From Haladaptatus pallidirubidus (GTDB lineage Archaea > Halobacteriota > Halobacteria > Halobacteriales > Haladaptataceae), in contig NZ_CP085301.1 in NCBI RefSeq assembly GCF_020700235.1, forward strand, positions 248,001-312,000: DNA of 64,000 nucleotides, read 5' to 3'. Below the pieces are notes generated by a model that was not told where the DNA came from, did not search any database, and saw only the letters and a list, made by a program, of their open reading frames with translations. Shown piece by piece: positions 15,801 to 24,862 of the stretch. The position numbers and the translations under genes were made by a program. The first letter of the stretch is position 1. The number at the start of each line of letters is the position of its first letter.

Positions 15801-16001
15801 ATGAACTTCACACTGACGGTGCTCGCGCTCCTGACCGGCATTATAACCGGCGGGTTGTTTCACTCGCTCGGCGTGCCGATTCCTGCCCCGCCGAAGCTCC
15901 CCGGCATCATGGGTATCATCGGTATCTACCTCGGATACCTGATCGTCGAATCGCTGGGCTGGAGCATCGACCTGCTGACCAAACTCGGGATTTCGGGATA
16001 A
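15801..16001 (+). CDS. XapX domain (DUF1427) small membrane protein
   Basis: 66 residues with two hydrophobic segments (about 5-21 and 33-50) joined by the signature LGVPIPAPPKLPGIMGIIGI. This is the XapX/DUF1427 family, small inner-membrane proteins named from the xanthosine operon of enterobacteria, function unknown. It starts at an ATG preceded by AGTTCACG with no clear ribosome-binding site, and stands alone between the small acidic frame and a non-coding stretch. Confidence 0.85.
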   Translation: MNFTLTVLALLTGIITGGLFHSLGVPIPAPPKLPGIMGIIGIYLGYLIVESLGWSIDLLTKLGISG

Positions 16002-16347
16002 CGATGATGGCGGGGTTGATGGACGTGAGACGACCACAGAGCCGTAGTTTCTGTTGTCGCTGAAACTGCGACTGCCAACTCTACGGCCGCGAGATTTTGG
16101 AAGGTGACGGCGTGGAGTCGGCAACTGCAAGCGTCAGCGTATCGAAAGCAATTCTCTTGCGGAGAAGGGTCGCGTGGAAAGCGGTTCTCTTGCGGAGAGG
16201 ACGGGGTTAGAGCATACAATTGCAGCCACCACCGCGTCATAACCACTCTCACAACCTCGAAAACATGGCTTACACTTAGCATCAGCAGAGATCGTCTATC
16301 AGAACAGAAACGGACGCTAAAACCGGAAAACACCGAAAATGCCGGAT
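16002..16347. other. Intergenic region after sdhA with a short direct repeat
   Basis: 346 bases without a credible gene; open frames here have un-haloarchaeal composition. TTCTCTTGCGGAGA occurs twice (16152-16165 and 16185-16198, 33 bases apart). The sdhA stop is at 16348, so this is the downstream region of the sdh operon. Confidence 0.5.
16152..16198. repeat. Two copies of TTCTCTTGCGGAGA
   Basis: Exact 14-base direct repeat at 16152-16165 and 16185-16198 with a 19-base spacer. Function unknown; it could be a remnant of a mobile or processing element. Confidence 0.5.
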
Positions 16348-18180
16348 TTAGTACGAGCGAATCTTCGGTTCGTACTTCTTCTCCGCACCTTCGAGGATGG
16401 ACGGCTTGAACCAGAGTTCCGGCGTGCCCTCGTTCCACGAGAGGAGCGTGTGTTTGAGCCAGTTTTCGTCCTTGCGCTCCTGGTGTTCCTGTCGCCAGTG
16501 GGCACCGCGGAACTCGTCGCGGGCGAGCGCGCCGAGCGTGATAGCCTCCGCGAGGTCGATGAGGTTGCGCATCTCGATGGTGTGGATGAGGTCCGTGTTG
16601 AACGTCCGCGACGGATCGTTGACGTAGACGTTCTCGAACGCCTCGCGCACTTCGCGGATGTCGCGCAGCGCCTGCTTGAGACCGTCCTCGTTTCGGAAGA
16701 CGTTAACGTTCTGCGTCATCGATTTCTGGAGTTTGGCGCGCAGTTCGGCCTGCTGGACGCCCTCGTCCTTCTCGATGAGGGTCTCGACGCGAGCGCGCTC
16801 GGCTTCGAGCGCGGTTTCGACGGTCTGGGACGGTTTGGTGACCGCTGTTCCGCCGTCCGCGACGGCGTCTTCGGGCGTACCGACTGTACCGGGTTCGACG
16901 GGCGTTTCGACCTCGCCGATTTCGGTGTCTTCGGTCTTACCGGTCGTGATTTCGGCCTCGCCGAGGTCTTTCCCCGCGGCGTGGCGACCCGCGCGGGCGC
17001 CGAAGACGATGAGTTCCGGCAGGGCGTTTCCGCCGAGTCGGTTCGCGCCGTGAACCGACACGCAGGCACATTCGCCCGCGGCGTACAGCCCCGAAATGCA
17101 GGTTTCGCCGTTCTCGTCCGTCTCGACGCCGCCCATGGCGTAGTGCTGTCCGGGCTTGACGGGCATCGGTTCTTCGAGCGCGTTGACGCCCTCGAAATCC
17201 TCCGCGAGGTGGAGGATATTTTCGAGGCGGTCGATGATGCGCTCCTCGCCGAGGTGGCGCATGTCGAGGTGGACGTACTCGTCGTCGACCCCCCGCCCGT
17301 TGTTCACTTCGGTCAGTTCGGCGCGAGCGACCACGTCGCGGGACGCGAGTTCCCCCTCGTTGTTCGCGTAGCCGTGTTCGAACATGAACCGCTCGCCCTC
17401 GCTGTTGTAGAGGATACCGCCCTCACCGCGCACACCCTCCGAAATCAGAACTCCCGTGGAGGGGAGCGTCGTCGGGTGGAACTGGATGAATTCCATGTCC
17501 TCCAACGGAACGCCGGCGCGGTAGGCCATCGCGGCCCCGTCGCCGGTGTTCGCCACCGCGTTCGTCGTGTGGTCGAAGACCTGTCCGAGTCCGCCGGTCG
17601 TCAGGATGACGCCGTTTCGGGCCGTGAACCCTTCGACCTTGCCCGATTTGATGTCGTAGGCGACGACGCCGTGACAGTCACGCTCCTCGGGGTCGTCGTG
17701 GTTCGTGACGGCGAGTCGGGTGACGTACCACTCGTCGTACACCTGAATGCCGCGTTTGACGACCTGCTCGTACATCGTGTGGAGCAGGTGGTGACCCGTC
17801 TCCGCCCCCGCGTAGGTCGTTCGGGGGAACGAGAGGCCACCAAACGGTCGCTGGGAGACGCTTCCGTCTTCCTCCCGCGAAAACGCCATCCCCCAGTGTT
17901 CGAGTTGGATGGTCTCCTTCGGGCTGTCCTGACACAGCGTTTCGATTGCCGGGGCGTCGCCGAGATAGTCAGACCCCTTCATCGTGTCGTAGGCGTGATC
18001 TTCCCACGAGTCGCCGTCTCGAATCGCCGCGTTGATACCGCCTTCCGCTGCGCCGGTGTGGCTTCGTACGGGATGGAGCTTCGTGACGAGGGCAACGTCC
18101 GCGCCCTCCTCGTGGGCCGCGATGGCCGCGCGAAGTCCCGCACCGCCCGCACCGACGACGATTACGTCGTGTTCGTACAT
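16348..18180 (-). CDS. sdhA: Succinate dehydrogenase flavoprotein subunit
   Basis: 610 residues. GAGGAGLRA (10-18) binds FAD, and H41 in HPVRSHTGAAEGG is the histidine expected to carry FAD covalently. The active-site blocks EFIQFHPT and HYAMGGV, and the helix with GANRLGGNALPELIVFG, are present. It catalyses oxidation of succinate to fumarate on the cytoplasmic face of the membrane complex. A acidic, low-complexity insertion (about residues 385-450) with Glu/Thr/Val runs is typical of haloarchaeal SdhA. It is the last gene of sdhCDBA, 16 bases after sdhB. Confidence 0.96.
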   Translation of the reverse strand: MYEHDVIVVGAGGAGLRAAIAAHEEGADVALVTKLHPVRSHTGAAEGGINAAIRDGDSWEDHAYDTMKGSDYLGDAPAIETLCQDSPKETIQLEHWGMAFSREEDGSVSQRPFGGLSFPRTTYAGAETGHHLLHTMYEQVVKRGIQVYDEWYVTRLAVTNHDDPEERDCHGVVAYDIKSGKVEGFTARNGVILTTGGLGQVFDHTTNAVANTGDGAAMAYRAGVPLEDMEFIQFHPTTLPSTGVLISEGVRGEGGILYNSEGERFMFEHGYANNEGELASRDVVARAELTEVNNGRGVDDEYVHLDMRHLGEERIIDRLENILHLAEDFEGVNALEEPMPVKPGQHYAMGGVETDENGETCISGLYAAGECACVSVHGANRLGGNALPELIVFGARAGRHAAGKDLGEAEITTGKTEDTEIGEVETPVEPGTVGTPEDAVADGGTAVTKPSQTVETALEAERARVETLIEKDEGVQQAELRAKLQKSMTQNVNVFRNEDGLKQALRDIREVREAFENVYVNDPSRTFNTDLIHTIEMRNLIDLAEAITLGALARDEFRGAHWRQEHQERKDENWLKHTLLSWNEGTPELWFKPSILEGAEKKYEPKIRSY

Positions 18181-18196
18181 TGTTGCTAGAGTAGGT

Positions 18197-19075
18197 TTAC
18201 CAGAACTTGAGGTTGTTCTTCACCGCCGAGCGTTTGAGTTCCTGGATGTGCTCGGTCAGGGGGATGTCTTTCGGACAAACGTTCGTACAGGAGAACTGGG
18301 TCTGACAGCGCCAGACGCCGTGTTCTTGGTCGAGAATCGAAAAACGGTGTTCGCGCATATCCTCGCCCTCGCGCTCGTCCATGGCGAACCGGAACGCCTT
18401 GTTCAGCGCCGCCGGGCCGAGGTATTCGTTGTCGCCTGCCGCGATGTTACACGAGGACATACACGCACCACACCAGATGCAGCGCGTGGACATCTTCACT
18501 TTCTCGCGGTTTTCGCGCGTCTGATGCTGTTCTTGGAGTTCGTCGCTCGGAGCCTCGTTCGTCTGGAAGTACGGCTCCACTGCGTGCATCTGATCGTAGA
18601 AATGCTCCATATCCACGACGAGGTCTTTGACGACTTCGGCGTGCGGGAGCGGTTCCACGCGAACCGGCTCTTCCAAGTCGGAAATCTGGGTCTTACAGCC
18701 CAGTCGTTGCGTGCCGTTGATGAACAGCGCGTCACTGCCGCAGATGGCCTGTCGGCAGGAGTGTCGGAACGTCAGCGTCGTGTCGAACCGGTCGCGCGCC
18801 AGCATCAGCGCGTCCAAGACGGTCATTCCCTTCGTGAAGGGGACGTGGAAGTCGTCGAATCGGGGTTCCATCTTCCCCTCGATTTCGGGGTCGTAGCGGA
18901 ACACCTTGAGGTGAATCGACGATTCGTCCGTTTCGGTCGTCTCCTTCGCCTCGGTGGACTCCCGCTGTCGGGCGCGTTTTGCGGCCCGTCTGCGGTCACC
19001 GGGGGTTTCTGTGCGCTCCGTTTCGGAGTCGGATTCTGCTTCTGATTCGACTTTTTCGGGTACTTGCGTACTCAT
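18197..19075 (-). CDS. sdhB: Succinate dehydrogenase iron-sulfur subunit
   Basis: 292 residues. Cysteines for three clusters are visible: the [2Fe-2S] set around SCRQAICGSDALFINGTQRL, the [4Fe-4S] motif CIWCGACMSSC, and the [3Fe-4S] motif ending CTNVCPKDIP. The first 50 residues are an extra, highly charged Glu/Thr/Arg-rich extension absent from bacterial SdhB and probably a halophilic adaptation. It passes electrons from SdhA to the membrane subunits. The start ATG abuts the sdhD stop (TAA directly after). Confidence 0.96.
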   Translation of the reverse strand: MSTQVPEKVESEAESDSETERTETPGDRRRAAKRARQRESTEAKETTETDESSIHLKVFRYDPEIEGKMEPRFDDFHVPFTKGMTVLDALMLARDRFDTTLTFRHSCRQAICGSDALFINGTQRLGCKTQISDLEEPVRVEPLPHAEVVKDLVVDMEHFYDQMHAVEPYFQTNEAPSDELQEQHQTRENREKVKMSTRCIWCGACMSSCNIAAGDNEYLGPAALNKAFRFAMDEREGEDMREHRFSILDQEHGVWRCQTQFSCTNVCPKDIPLTEHIQELKRSAVKNNLKFW

Positions 19076-19441
19076 TTAAATCATCCCGTTCATGACGAGT
19101 GCGACGTAGGTTCCTTGTCCCGCGAGGAGGACGCCGGCGACGACCAGCACCCACTTCACGGCGGTCTTCTGACTGCCGGTGAGTCCCTGATTCACGAGGG
19201 CGGCGTAGACGCCGTTCACGCCGTGGAACGTCGCCGTGATGAGGAACAGCGTCATCGTGAGGAAGTAGCCCCAGTTCTCCATCCGCGCTTGCGTTCCCGC
19301 AAATTCGATCTCCGACGGATGGTGGACGAAGTGGAGCAGGAAGAAGTGGAACGCCAGCACCACGACGAGGAACGCCGCCGTGACGCGCTGGAGAAACCAC
19401 GTCGTGCTCCCGCTCCGGAACGACGAGTATCGTTCCGCCAT
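19076..19441 (-). CDS. sdhD: Succinate dehydrogenase membrane anchor subunit D
   Basis: 121 residues from the ATG at 19441, which overlaps the sdhC stop (ATGA). Three hydrophobic segments (about 18-37, 55-75 and 93-115) and the quinone/haem-region pattern FLQRVTAAFLVVVLAFHFFLL and FHGVNGVYAAL fit the SdhC/SdhD superfamily. A histidine in the first helix could ligate haem b. A much longer open frame upstream is out of register with sdhC and not used. It anchors SdhAB and takes part in menaquinone reduction. Confidence 0.9.
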   Translation of the reverse strand: MAERYSSFRSGSTTWFLQRVTAAFLVVVLAFHFFLLHFVHHPSEIEFAGTQARMENWGYFLTMTLFLITATFHGVNGVYAALVNQGLTGSQKTAVKWVLVVAGVLLAGQGTYVALVMNGMI

Positions 19442-19833
19442 CAGAACACCCCCTCCATGAAGGTCGGAACGCTCGCCAGCACGATGATCGCCGTCACCAC
19501 GAGCGAGGCGTAGAAGCTCTTGTCCTGCGATTCGAGTCCCATGCCGAGATCGACGAAGAGGAGTCTGACGCCGTTGAGAATATGGAAGACGGCAACGGCG
19601 AGCAGTCCGACTTCGCCGACTCGGACGAGGAACAGTTCTTCGAGACCCTGAATCGTCGCGGTGTAGGTTTCTGGACCGGCGGTGGCAGTGCTTAGCACGG
19701 CGATATGCGTAAACAGGTAGCCGATAAGCACCCACCCGGTGAATTTGTGGAAAATCCAGGCCCACATCCCGGCCGAAAATTCCCGCCATCGGCCGAAGTC
19801 CTCGACGAGGCCCCGGTTGTACGATTGACTCAT
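19441..19833 (-). CDS. sdhC: Succinate dehydrogenase cytochrome b556 subunit C
   Basis: 130 residues with three hydrophobic segments (about 28-48, 68-88 and 105-125). [19 protein letters not shown] and [10 protein letters not shown] contain the conserved histidines and the H-x-x-NG-x-R motif of cytochrome b556 subunits. It is the first gene of the sdhCDBA operon. On the reverse strand TTCTATTTG about 30-38 bases before the ATG is the best TATA-box candidate, so a short or absent leader is likely. Confidence 0.92.
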   Translation of the reverse strand: MSQSYNRGLVEDFGRWREFSAGMWAWIFHKFTGWVLIGYLFTHIAVLSTATAGPETYTATIQGLEELFLVRVGEVGLLAVAVFHILNGVRLLFVDLGMGLESQDKSFYASLVVTAIIVLASVPTFMEGVF

Positions 19834-20176
19834 TCCAGTCGGATGGTCGGTACCGGGGGCAAATAGAAGTTACTACCTGCCTCCGTTCTCGCCGGTACAT
19901 TGAAACATTCGAGAACAGTACCAATTGATTCGCCTTCAGCCGTAATTTCCGCGTTTTCCACCGTTTTTGGCGCTTCAATCGTCCACGAACAAACCGAATT
20001 GTCTTCTTCACGGCTCCAAAGTGCAGGAATATCGTCAAAAAGGAGCCATGTGCGACGCTCTCCGAGTCAGCAGATAGACGAGCGTGGCGAAGACGGTGAG
20101 AACCCCGCTCAACCGAATGCTGTTTACTACGAACGGCGGCGCTTCCGCCGAGTCGAACGCTTTTTTGTTTCTCTTT
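19834..20176. other. Intergenic region upstream of sdhC, with a hydrophobic frame lacking a start codon
   Basis: 343 bases. The right half (20035 to about 20176, reverse strand) is an open frame that reads like a small membrane protein (SIRLSGVLTVFATLVYLLT) and ends at TGA 20035, but it has no ATG or GTG start; only a TTG inside the hydrophobic part. It may be a real small gene with a rare start or the decayed end of one. The left half should hold the sdhC promoter. Confidence 0.4.
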
Positions 20177-21253
20177 TTATTGCTCAGCGGGTTCCGGCGT
20201 TCCCACGTAGCTCGGCGGTTGTACGTCGCCCTCGGTCTCCGCGTGAGCGCGGTCGCGCTTGAGTGCCCGCCGGGTGTCGGCGTTCAGTTCCACGATGTGA
20301 CACAGCGGGTTGCCGGGGTAGACGACCGGGTTTTCGAGGACGCCCACGAGCAGGCCGGTGAAGGGCGCTTCGACGTGTTCGTTTTCGGTTTTGAACGGGT
20401 TCGTGATGGTGCAGATGGGCGTCCCCTCGTAGACGAGCGACCCCCTGTCGTAGTGCATCTCGACCAGTCCGCCCGCGTCGGCGCGGAGCCACGTCTTTTC
20501 CTTCTCGTCGTCGATGACGGTTCGCCAGCCGGGCCACTTCACCGGGTCGTCGGGGTGGATATTGTACTCCGCGAAGACGCTCATCACGCCTTCGAGCGCC
20601 CGGTCGATGAAGTGTCGCTGGAAGCGGTGGGCTTCGCCCATTTCGATGGTGATGGTCGGCGCACCGCCCTCGGAAACCTCTCGGCGAAGAGTTCCGGACG
20701 GACCGGTGGATGAGATGATGACGTTCGAACCGAAGGATCGAGCGAGGCGAGCGGCCTCCGGGTCTCGCATATCCGCGCGGACGTGGAGCATGTTGGTTCG
20801 CCCGCGCGTGGACGTGTGGAAATCGATACCGAGGTCGCACGGTTCGAGGAAGTTCCGGTAAATTTGGGCGGCCATCCGCTTCGCGCTGGTGGAGTCCTCG
20901 CGCCCGGGGAACGAGCGGTTCAGGTCGCGGTCGTAGATGGGGAGGTATCGCTGTTGGGCGAGAAATCCGGGGACGTTCAACACTGGGAGACAGACGATGG
21001 TTCCGTGGAGGCCGTCGTGGTTCCAGTCGTGGGCGACTTCGCGAACCACTTCGATACCGTTGAGTTCGTCGCCGTGAGCCGCCGCCGAGAGAAAAATCGT
21101 CGGGCCGGGGTACACCCCGTTGATGATGGTTACGGGAATGCGAACCGGGTCGCCGAGGTACGTCTCGCTGATTCCGTACCGGATATTCTGCGTCTCGCCC
21201 GGTTCTACGATACCACCATTGTACGTGAACGGTTCTGCCTCGTCCCCAGTCAT
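20177..21253 (-). CDS. Succinylglutamate desuccinylase/aspartoacylase-family (M14) deacylase
   Basis: 358 residues from the ATG at 21253; an upstream ATG at 21322 lies before the promoter. H60 and E63 in AAAHGDE are the first two zinc ligands, FHTSTRGRTN carries the substrate Arg/Asn, and TIEMGEAHRFQ supplies the catalytic Glu. The last 100 residues form a small lipoyl/biotinyl-like beta-domain (MHYDRGSLVYEGTPICTI) common in this subgroup. The enzyme would hydrolyse an amide bond of an N-acyl amino acid or a glutamate tail. It is divergent from a RimK-type ligase gene, and RimK genes are often next to such deacylases, so making and removing an amino-acid tag is inferred. Confidence 0.85.
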   Translation of the reverse strand: MTGDEAEPFTYNGGIVEPGETQNIRYGISETYLGDPVRIPVTIINGVYPGPTIFLSAAAHGDELNGIEVVREVAHDWNHDGLHGTIVCLPVLNVPGFLAQQRYLPIYDRDLNRSFPGREDSTSAKRMAAQIYRNFLEPCDLGIDFHTSTRGRTNMLHVRADMRDPEAARLARSFGSNVIISSTGPSGTLRREVSEGGAPTITIEMGEAHRFQRHFIDRALEGVMSVFAEYNIHPDDPVKWPGWRTVIDDEKEKTWLRADAGGLVEMHYDRGSLVYEGTPICTITNPFKTENEHVEAPFTGLLVGVLENPVVYPGNPLCHIVELNADTRRALKRDRAHAETEGDVQPPSYVGTPEPAEQ

Positions 21254-21275
21254 GTACTGCACTCGGGGGTCACCG

Positions 21276-21287
21276 TATAAAAATATA
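21276..21287 (-). promoter_or_regulatory. TATA box of the M14 deacylase gene
   Basis: TATATTTTTATA on the reverse strand, 23-34 bases before the ATG at 21253. This spacing gives a leaderless transcript and supports the chosen start. Confidence 0.7.
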
Positions 21288-21388
21288 CTACTACACATGT
21301 CCATTGTTGAAACTATTAGCATGAGGCTCGTTGGCGCTTCAAATCGACTGGGAACGATTTAAGGCGGGACCGCCGAAATGTACTATAC

Positions 21389-22750
21389 ATGCCTGCCGAC
21401 GGCCCATCTGTTCGCGTTGGGGTACTCAGTCTACACAACAGCAAAGAAACGAAAGCAATCTGTAACGCTATCGAAGATTTGGGTCATGAACCGGAGTGGC
21501 TTCGACACGAAAATACGGCGGTAGATATTAACGGCGGAACGGTCACGCTCGAACCCGATATCGACATCGTCGCCAACCGTCTTCTCCTCTCGAACACCGA
21601 ACAGCCGTCGGAAGCCCTCGGTTTAGCGAACATCTACGACTCCCTCGTTCCGGTTCTCAACCGACCGTGTGCCGTCATGACGGCAATTCACAAGTTCTCG
21701 ACCGCGACGAGGCTCGCGGACGCCGGTATTGCCGTTCCGGATGCGCTTCTCGCGCTCGACACCGACCGTTTGAACAACGGCCGAACGGATTTCGGCGACG
21801 AAGCGGTGTACAAAACCGCAATCGGAACCCACGGGGGTGGAACGTGGAAGGTCGGTGCAGACGAGATAGTCAATCCACGAGTGGGGGAGCGTCAGGCGTT
21901 CTTGCAGAAACTCATCGAACGGGACGAGGGGCGCCACCGCGACCTGCGCGTCTACGTCGTCGGTGACCGAATCATCGGGGCGATGAACCGCTACGCGCCC
22001 GAAAACGACTGGCGAACCAACGTCGCCCTCGGCGGCGACGTGGAGGATATGACCGACGAACTGCCGGACGGCGTCGTCGATATCGCCCGTCGGGCGACCC
22101 AGGTTATCGGACTCGACTACGCGGGCGTCGACCTCATCGAAGGTAACGACGGTTGGTACGTCCTCGAGGTGAACCCGACCGCGGGCTTCAAAGGCTTGTA
22201 CAAGGCGACCGGTCGGAGCGCGGCCCCGTACATCGCACAGGCCGCCATCGAGGCCGCGGGCGGCGAAGTCAACCGCGAGCGCGTCAACGAACTGTCGGCC
22301 ACGTTGGACGATTCGGTTCCGTCTTGTAAACCCGTCAGTACCACCCCCGACCCGACGGAAACTATCGTTATCGGCTACACCGAAGATGTGCTGGTGAGCG
22401 GAACCAGCGGTTCCGAAACCGTCGTCGCAAAGTCCGACACGGGCGCCACCCGGACGAGCATCGATACGAAACTCGCCGCCCAAATCGGCGCGGGACCGAT
22501 CAAGAGCATGACGAGGGTGAAATCCGGAAGCCGAAAATCCAGCAAATCGCGCCCCGTCGTGGACGTGGTCGTCGGCGTCGGTGGTAACCGCCACACGGTC
22601 ACGGCGAGTATCGAAGACCGGAGTCACATGGACTACCCGGTTCTGCTCGGCCGCGACATTTTGAAACATTATCAGGTTGACGTGCGCCGTCGCGTTGACG
22701 GCGACGACGAAGTCGAGATGGAAGAAGAGGAAGAAGAAAGGCTGGAGTAA
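21389..22750 (+). CDS. rimK: RimK-type ATP-grasp ligase fused to a retropepsin-like (RimB-type) domain
   Basis: 453 residues. Residues 1-105 are the pre-ATP-grasp domain. Residues 105-300 form the ATP-grasp fold with KTAIGTHGGGTWKV, LRVYVVGDRIIGAMNRY and YVLEVNPTAGFKG, the RimK pattern for adding glutamate or similar residues to a carboxyl group. Residues 330-435 match the family called ATP-dependent zinc protease (DUF785): D350-T351-G352 in KSDTGATRTS and LLGRDIL (420-426) are aspartic-protease-like motifs, as in RimB. The tail is very acidic (EEEEEE). One chain thus joins a ligase and a hydrolase, beside a divergent M14 deacylase. A TTTAAG box about 28 bases upstream supports the start. The target is unknown. 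Confidence 0.88.
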   Translation: MPADGPSVRVGVLSLHNSKETKAICNAIEDLGHEPEWLRHENTAVDINGGTVTLEPDIDIVANRLLLSNTEQPSEALGLANIYDSLVPVLNRPCAVMTAIHKFSTATRLADAGIAVPDALLALDTDRLNNGRTDFGDEAVYKTAIGTHGGGTWKVGADEIVNPRVGERQAFLQKLIERDEGRHRDLRVYVVGDRIIGAMNRYAPENDWRTNVALGGDVEDMTDELPDGVVDIARRATQVIGLDYAGVDLIEGNDGWYVLEVNPTAGFKGLYKATGRSAAPYIAQAAIEAAGGEVNRERVNELSATLDDSVPSCKPVSTTPDPTETIVIGYTEDVLVSGTSGSETVVAKSDTGATRTSIDTKLAAQIGAGPIKSMTRVKSGSRKSSKSRPVVDVVVGVGGNRHTVTASIEDRSHMDYPVLLGRDILKHYQVDVRRRVDGDDEVEMEEEEEERLE

Positions 22751-22848
22751 CGCCCGGTCGGAATAGGTGGTGGAGGGAACCAGATAGAAACACCTTTTCT
22801 CGGTTACTCCCTACCGACAGTCGAACACGGCGAGTGACACGACCAGCC

Positions 22849-23439
22849 ATGAACGACGACGCCCTTTCTACGCTTCGAATCGACCCGGTGATGGCCACCC
22901 TGCTCGACAGACACGACCCGCACACGGAGCGGGGTCAGAGCGAGTTCGAACGACTCTGTGTCTCCATCATCAACCAACAGCTCTCGACGGCCAGCGCGAA
23001 GGCCGTGAAAAAGCGGGTGTTCGACGTGCTCGACGGCGAGGTGACACCCGAAACCGTGCTGGCCGCGAGCGAGGAAAAACTCAGAGATGCGGGTCTCTCG
23101 CGGACGAAAGTCGAATACGTACGGAACGCGGCACGCGCCTTCCAGCGCGACGATTACACGAAATCAGGATTGGCGGACTGCTCCGACGAGGAAGTTATCG
23201 ACAAACTCACCGAAATCAAGGGCGTCGGCGACTGGACCGCCCGGATGTATCTGCTGTTCGTCCTCGAACGGGAGGACGTGCTTCCCCTCGGTGATCTTGC
23301 GGTTCGGCGCGGTATCGAACGACTGTACGGCGATGGCGAGGAACTGACCCGCACGGAGATGCGGGAAATCGCCGAGGCGTGGCGACCGTACCGGTCGCTG
23401 GCGACGCGGTACATCTGGGCGGAGTACGAATCGGACTGA
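22849..23439 (+). CDS. HhH-GPD DNA glycosylase (AlkA/3-methyladenine type)
   Basis: 196 residues from the ATG at 22849. SIINQQLSTASAKAVKKR near residue 40 is the typical AlkA entry helix, LTEIKGVGDWTARMYLLF (about 123-140) is the helix-hairpin-helix, and LPLGDLAVRRGI contains the catalytic Asp. The family excises alkylated purines in base-excision repair. It lacks the N-terminal TBP-like domain of E. coli AlkA and has no iron-sulfur cysteine cluster, so it belongs to the short archaeal/bacterial form. It stands alone; its neighbours are not repair genes. Confidence 0.92.
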   Translation: MNDDALSTLRIDPVMATLLDRHDPHTERGQSEFERLCVSIINQQLSTASAKAVKKRVFDVLDGEVTPETVLAASEEKLRDAGLSRTKVEYVRNAARAFQRDDYTKSGLADCSDEEVIDKLTEIKGVGDWTARMYLLFVLEREDVLPLGDLAVRRGIERLYGDGEELTRTEMREIAEAWRPYRSLATRYIWAEYESD

Positions 23440-23446
23440 CGGAAAA

Positions 23447-24673
23447 TCAGCGCTTCCCGCCCGCGAGCTTTTCGGCATCCGGAAGCATCCGAAGGCGGAG
23501 CATCGCCGCCGTCCCGAGCGTCGGGCCGATTGCGAGCGACGCGAACGCCCACCGCCAGCCGACGAGGTCGGCGACGAGTGGAATCAGCTGAATAGAGACG
23601 GTCGTGAGTAAAAACCCGATTGCGGTTTGCAGGGTCAGCGCCGTCCCGACGTAACTCGGTTCGGCCAACTCCGTAATCGAAGTCGAAAACTGGGCGGAAT
23701 CCGCGACGATGGCGAACCCCCAGACGAGGAGAAACGGAACGACTACGAGGAGGGACGACCCGAACACCGCACCCGCCGAGATACACGCGAGACCGCTGAC
23801 GAGCATGCTCGCGCTCGTGACCGCCGTGCGTCCGAGTCGGTCGGCGAGGACGCCAGCGCTCATCGCACCGAGGCCGCCGATTGCGATGGTGCAGAACGCG
23901 AGGACAGAGGTGAGTTCGGATGACACGTCGCTCCCGGTCGCGGCGAAACTGGCGAGGAGGTACGTCGGAATCCACGTCCAGACGGCGTACAGCTCCCACA
24001 TGTGACCGAAGTAGCCGCCGTTCGCCAGGAGCGATGCGTGGTCGTCGAGAAGCCGTCGAACCGCATCCGGGTCGAACGGAGCGGTCGGCGACTGGTACGG
24101 ACCGTCTTCGACCAACAACACGAACAGGCCGCCGAGAACCGCGAGTCCGGCCGACCCGTACAGCACGACCGTCGGTTGCCCGACACCACCGAGGCCTCGA
24201 ATCAGGTGGGGGAGCGCGGAACCGACCGTCAGTGCGCCGACGAGGACGCCGATTGCGAAGCCGCGATTCGTCCGGAACCAGCCGGACAGCAGCTTCATTC
24301 CCGGCGGATAGACGCCCGCCAGCGCCATTCCGGTCAGAAATCGGAGCGCAATCGCCGGCGTCGGCGTCGTGACGATTCCGGCGATTGTCGCGGTCGCAGC
24401 TGCGCCAACTATCGCCGATCCCGCAATCAGATAGCGCGGGTGGAGCAGGTCGGGAAGTGTGAGGACGGCGGAAAGCAGCGCCCCGGCGACGAACCCCAGC
24501 TGAACCGCGATGGTCAGCCACGCGGTTTCGGTCGGCGTGAGCTTCCACGCCGTCGCCAGTTCCGGTGCGGATGCCGTCACGCTGAACCAGAGCGACATCA
24601 CCAGCAATTCGGCGATAGCGATCAGCGAGAGTGCGCGCCATTTCCGCCCCGGATTCGGTTCGTGTCGTGCCAT
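23447..24673 (-). CDS. MFS transporter, CynX/NimT-like
   Basis: 408 residues with about twelve hydrophobic segments. MSLWFSVTASAPELATAW in helix 1, GMALAGVYPPGMKLLSGWF in the helix 4-5 region and AGVLADRLGRTAV after helix 8 (the usual MFS basic loop) place it in the major facilitator superfamily, near cyanate/nitroimidazole-type exporters. The substrate cannot be told. It is convergent with the glycosylase gene, eight bases apart, and is not part of an evident operon. Confidence 0.9.
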   Translation of the reverse strand: MARHEPNPGRKWRALSLIAIAELLVMSLWFSVTASAPELATAWKLTPTETAWLTIAVQLGFVAGALLSAVLTLPDLLHPRYLIAGSAIVGAAATATIAGIVTTPTPAIALRFLTGMALAGVYPPGMKLLSGWFRTNRGFAIGVLVGALTVGSALPHLIRGLGGVGQPTVVLYGSAGLAVLGGLFVLLVEDGPYQSPTAPFDPDAVRRLLDDHASLLANGGYFGHMWELYAVWTWIPTYLLASFAATGSDVSSELTSVLAFCTIAIGGLGAMSAGVLADRLGRTAVTSASMLVSGLACISAGAVFGSSLLVVVPFLLVWGFAIVADSAQFSTSITELAEPSYVGTALTLQTAIGFLLTTVSIQLIPLVADLVGWRWAFASLAIGPTLGTAAMLRLRMLPDAEKLAGGKR

Positions 24674-24862
24674 CGTCCGGGTTCCCGTCGTCTATGCGAC
24701 TGTTGAAACCCGCGTCCTGATATGTTTTCGAACGTAGTAAACGTAGTCGCTACGGAACCGGTCGCAGCACAAGGCCGATTCGAGCGGGTGCGCTGACCGT
24801 GTCGCACGTTCGACACCTAGGCAGTTCAGCCGAATGAAGGAGTTAACCGGGCGAGCGACCGG

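Noticed and set aside
15926..16438. 170-codon frame on the minus strand across the sdhA end
   Set aside because: It overlaps the end of sdhA and the XapX gene, and its composition (Cys, Ser, His, Arg) is unlike real genes here; the internal similarity is due to the 14-base repeat.
16339..18189. 616-codon open frame antisense to sdhA
   Set aside because: sdhA is unquestionable on the other strand, and the antisense translation has no domain motifs.
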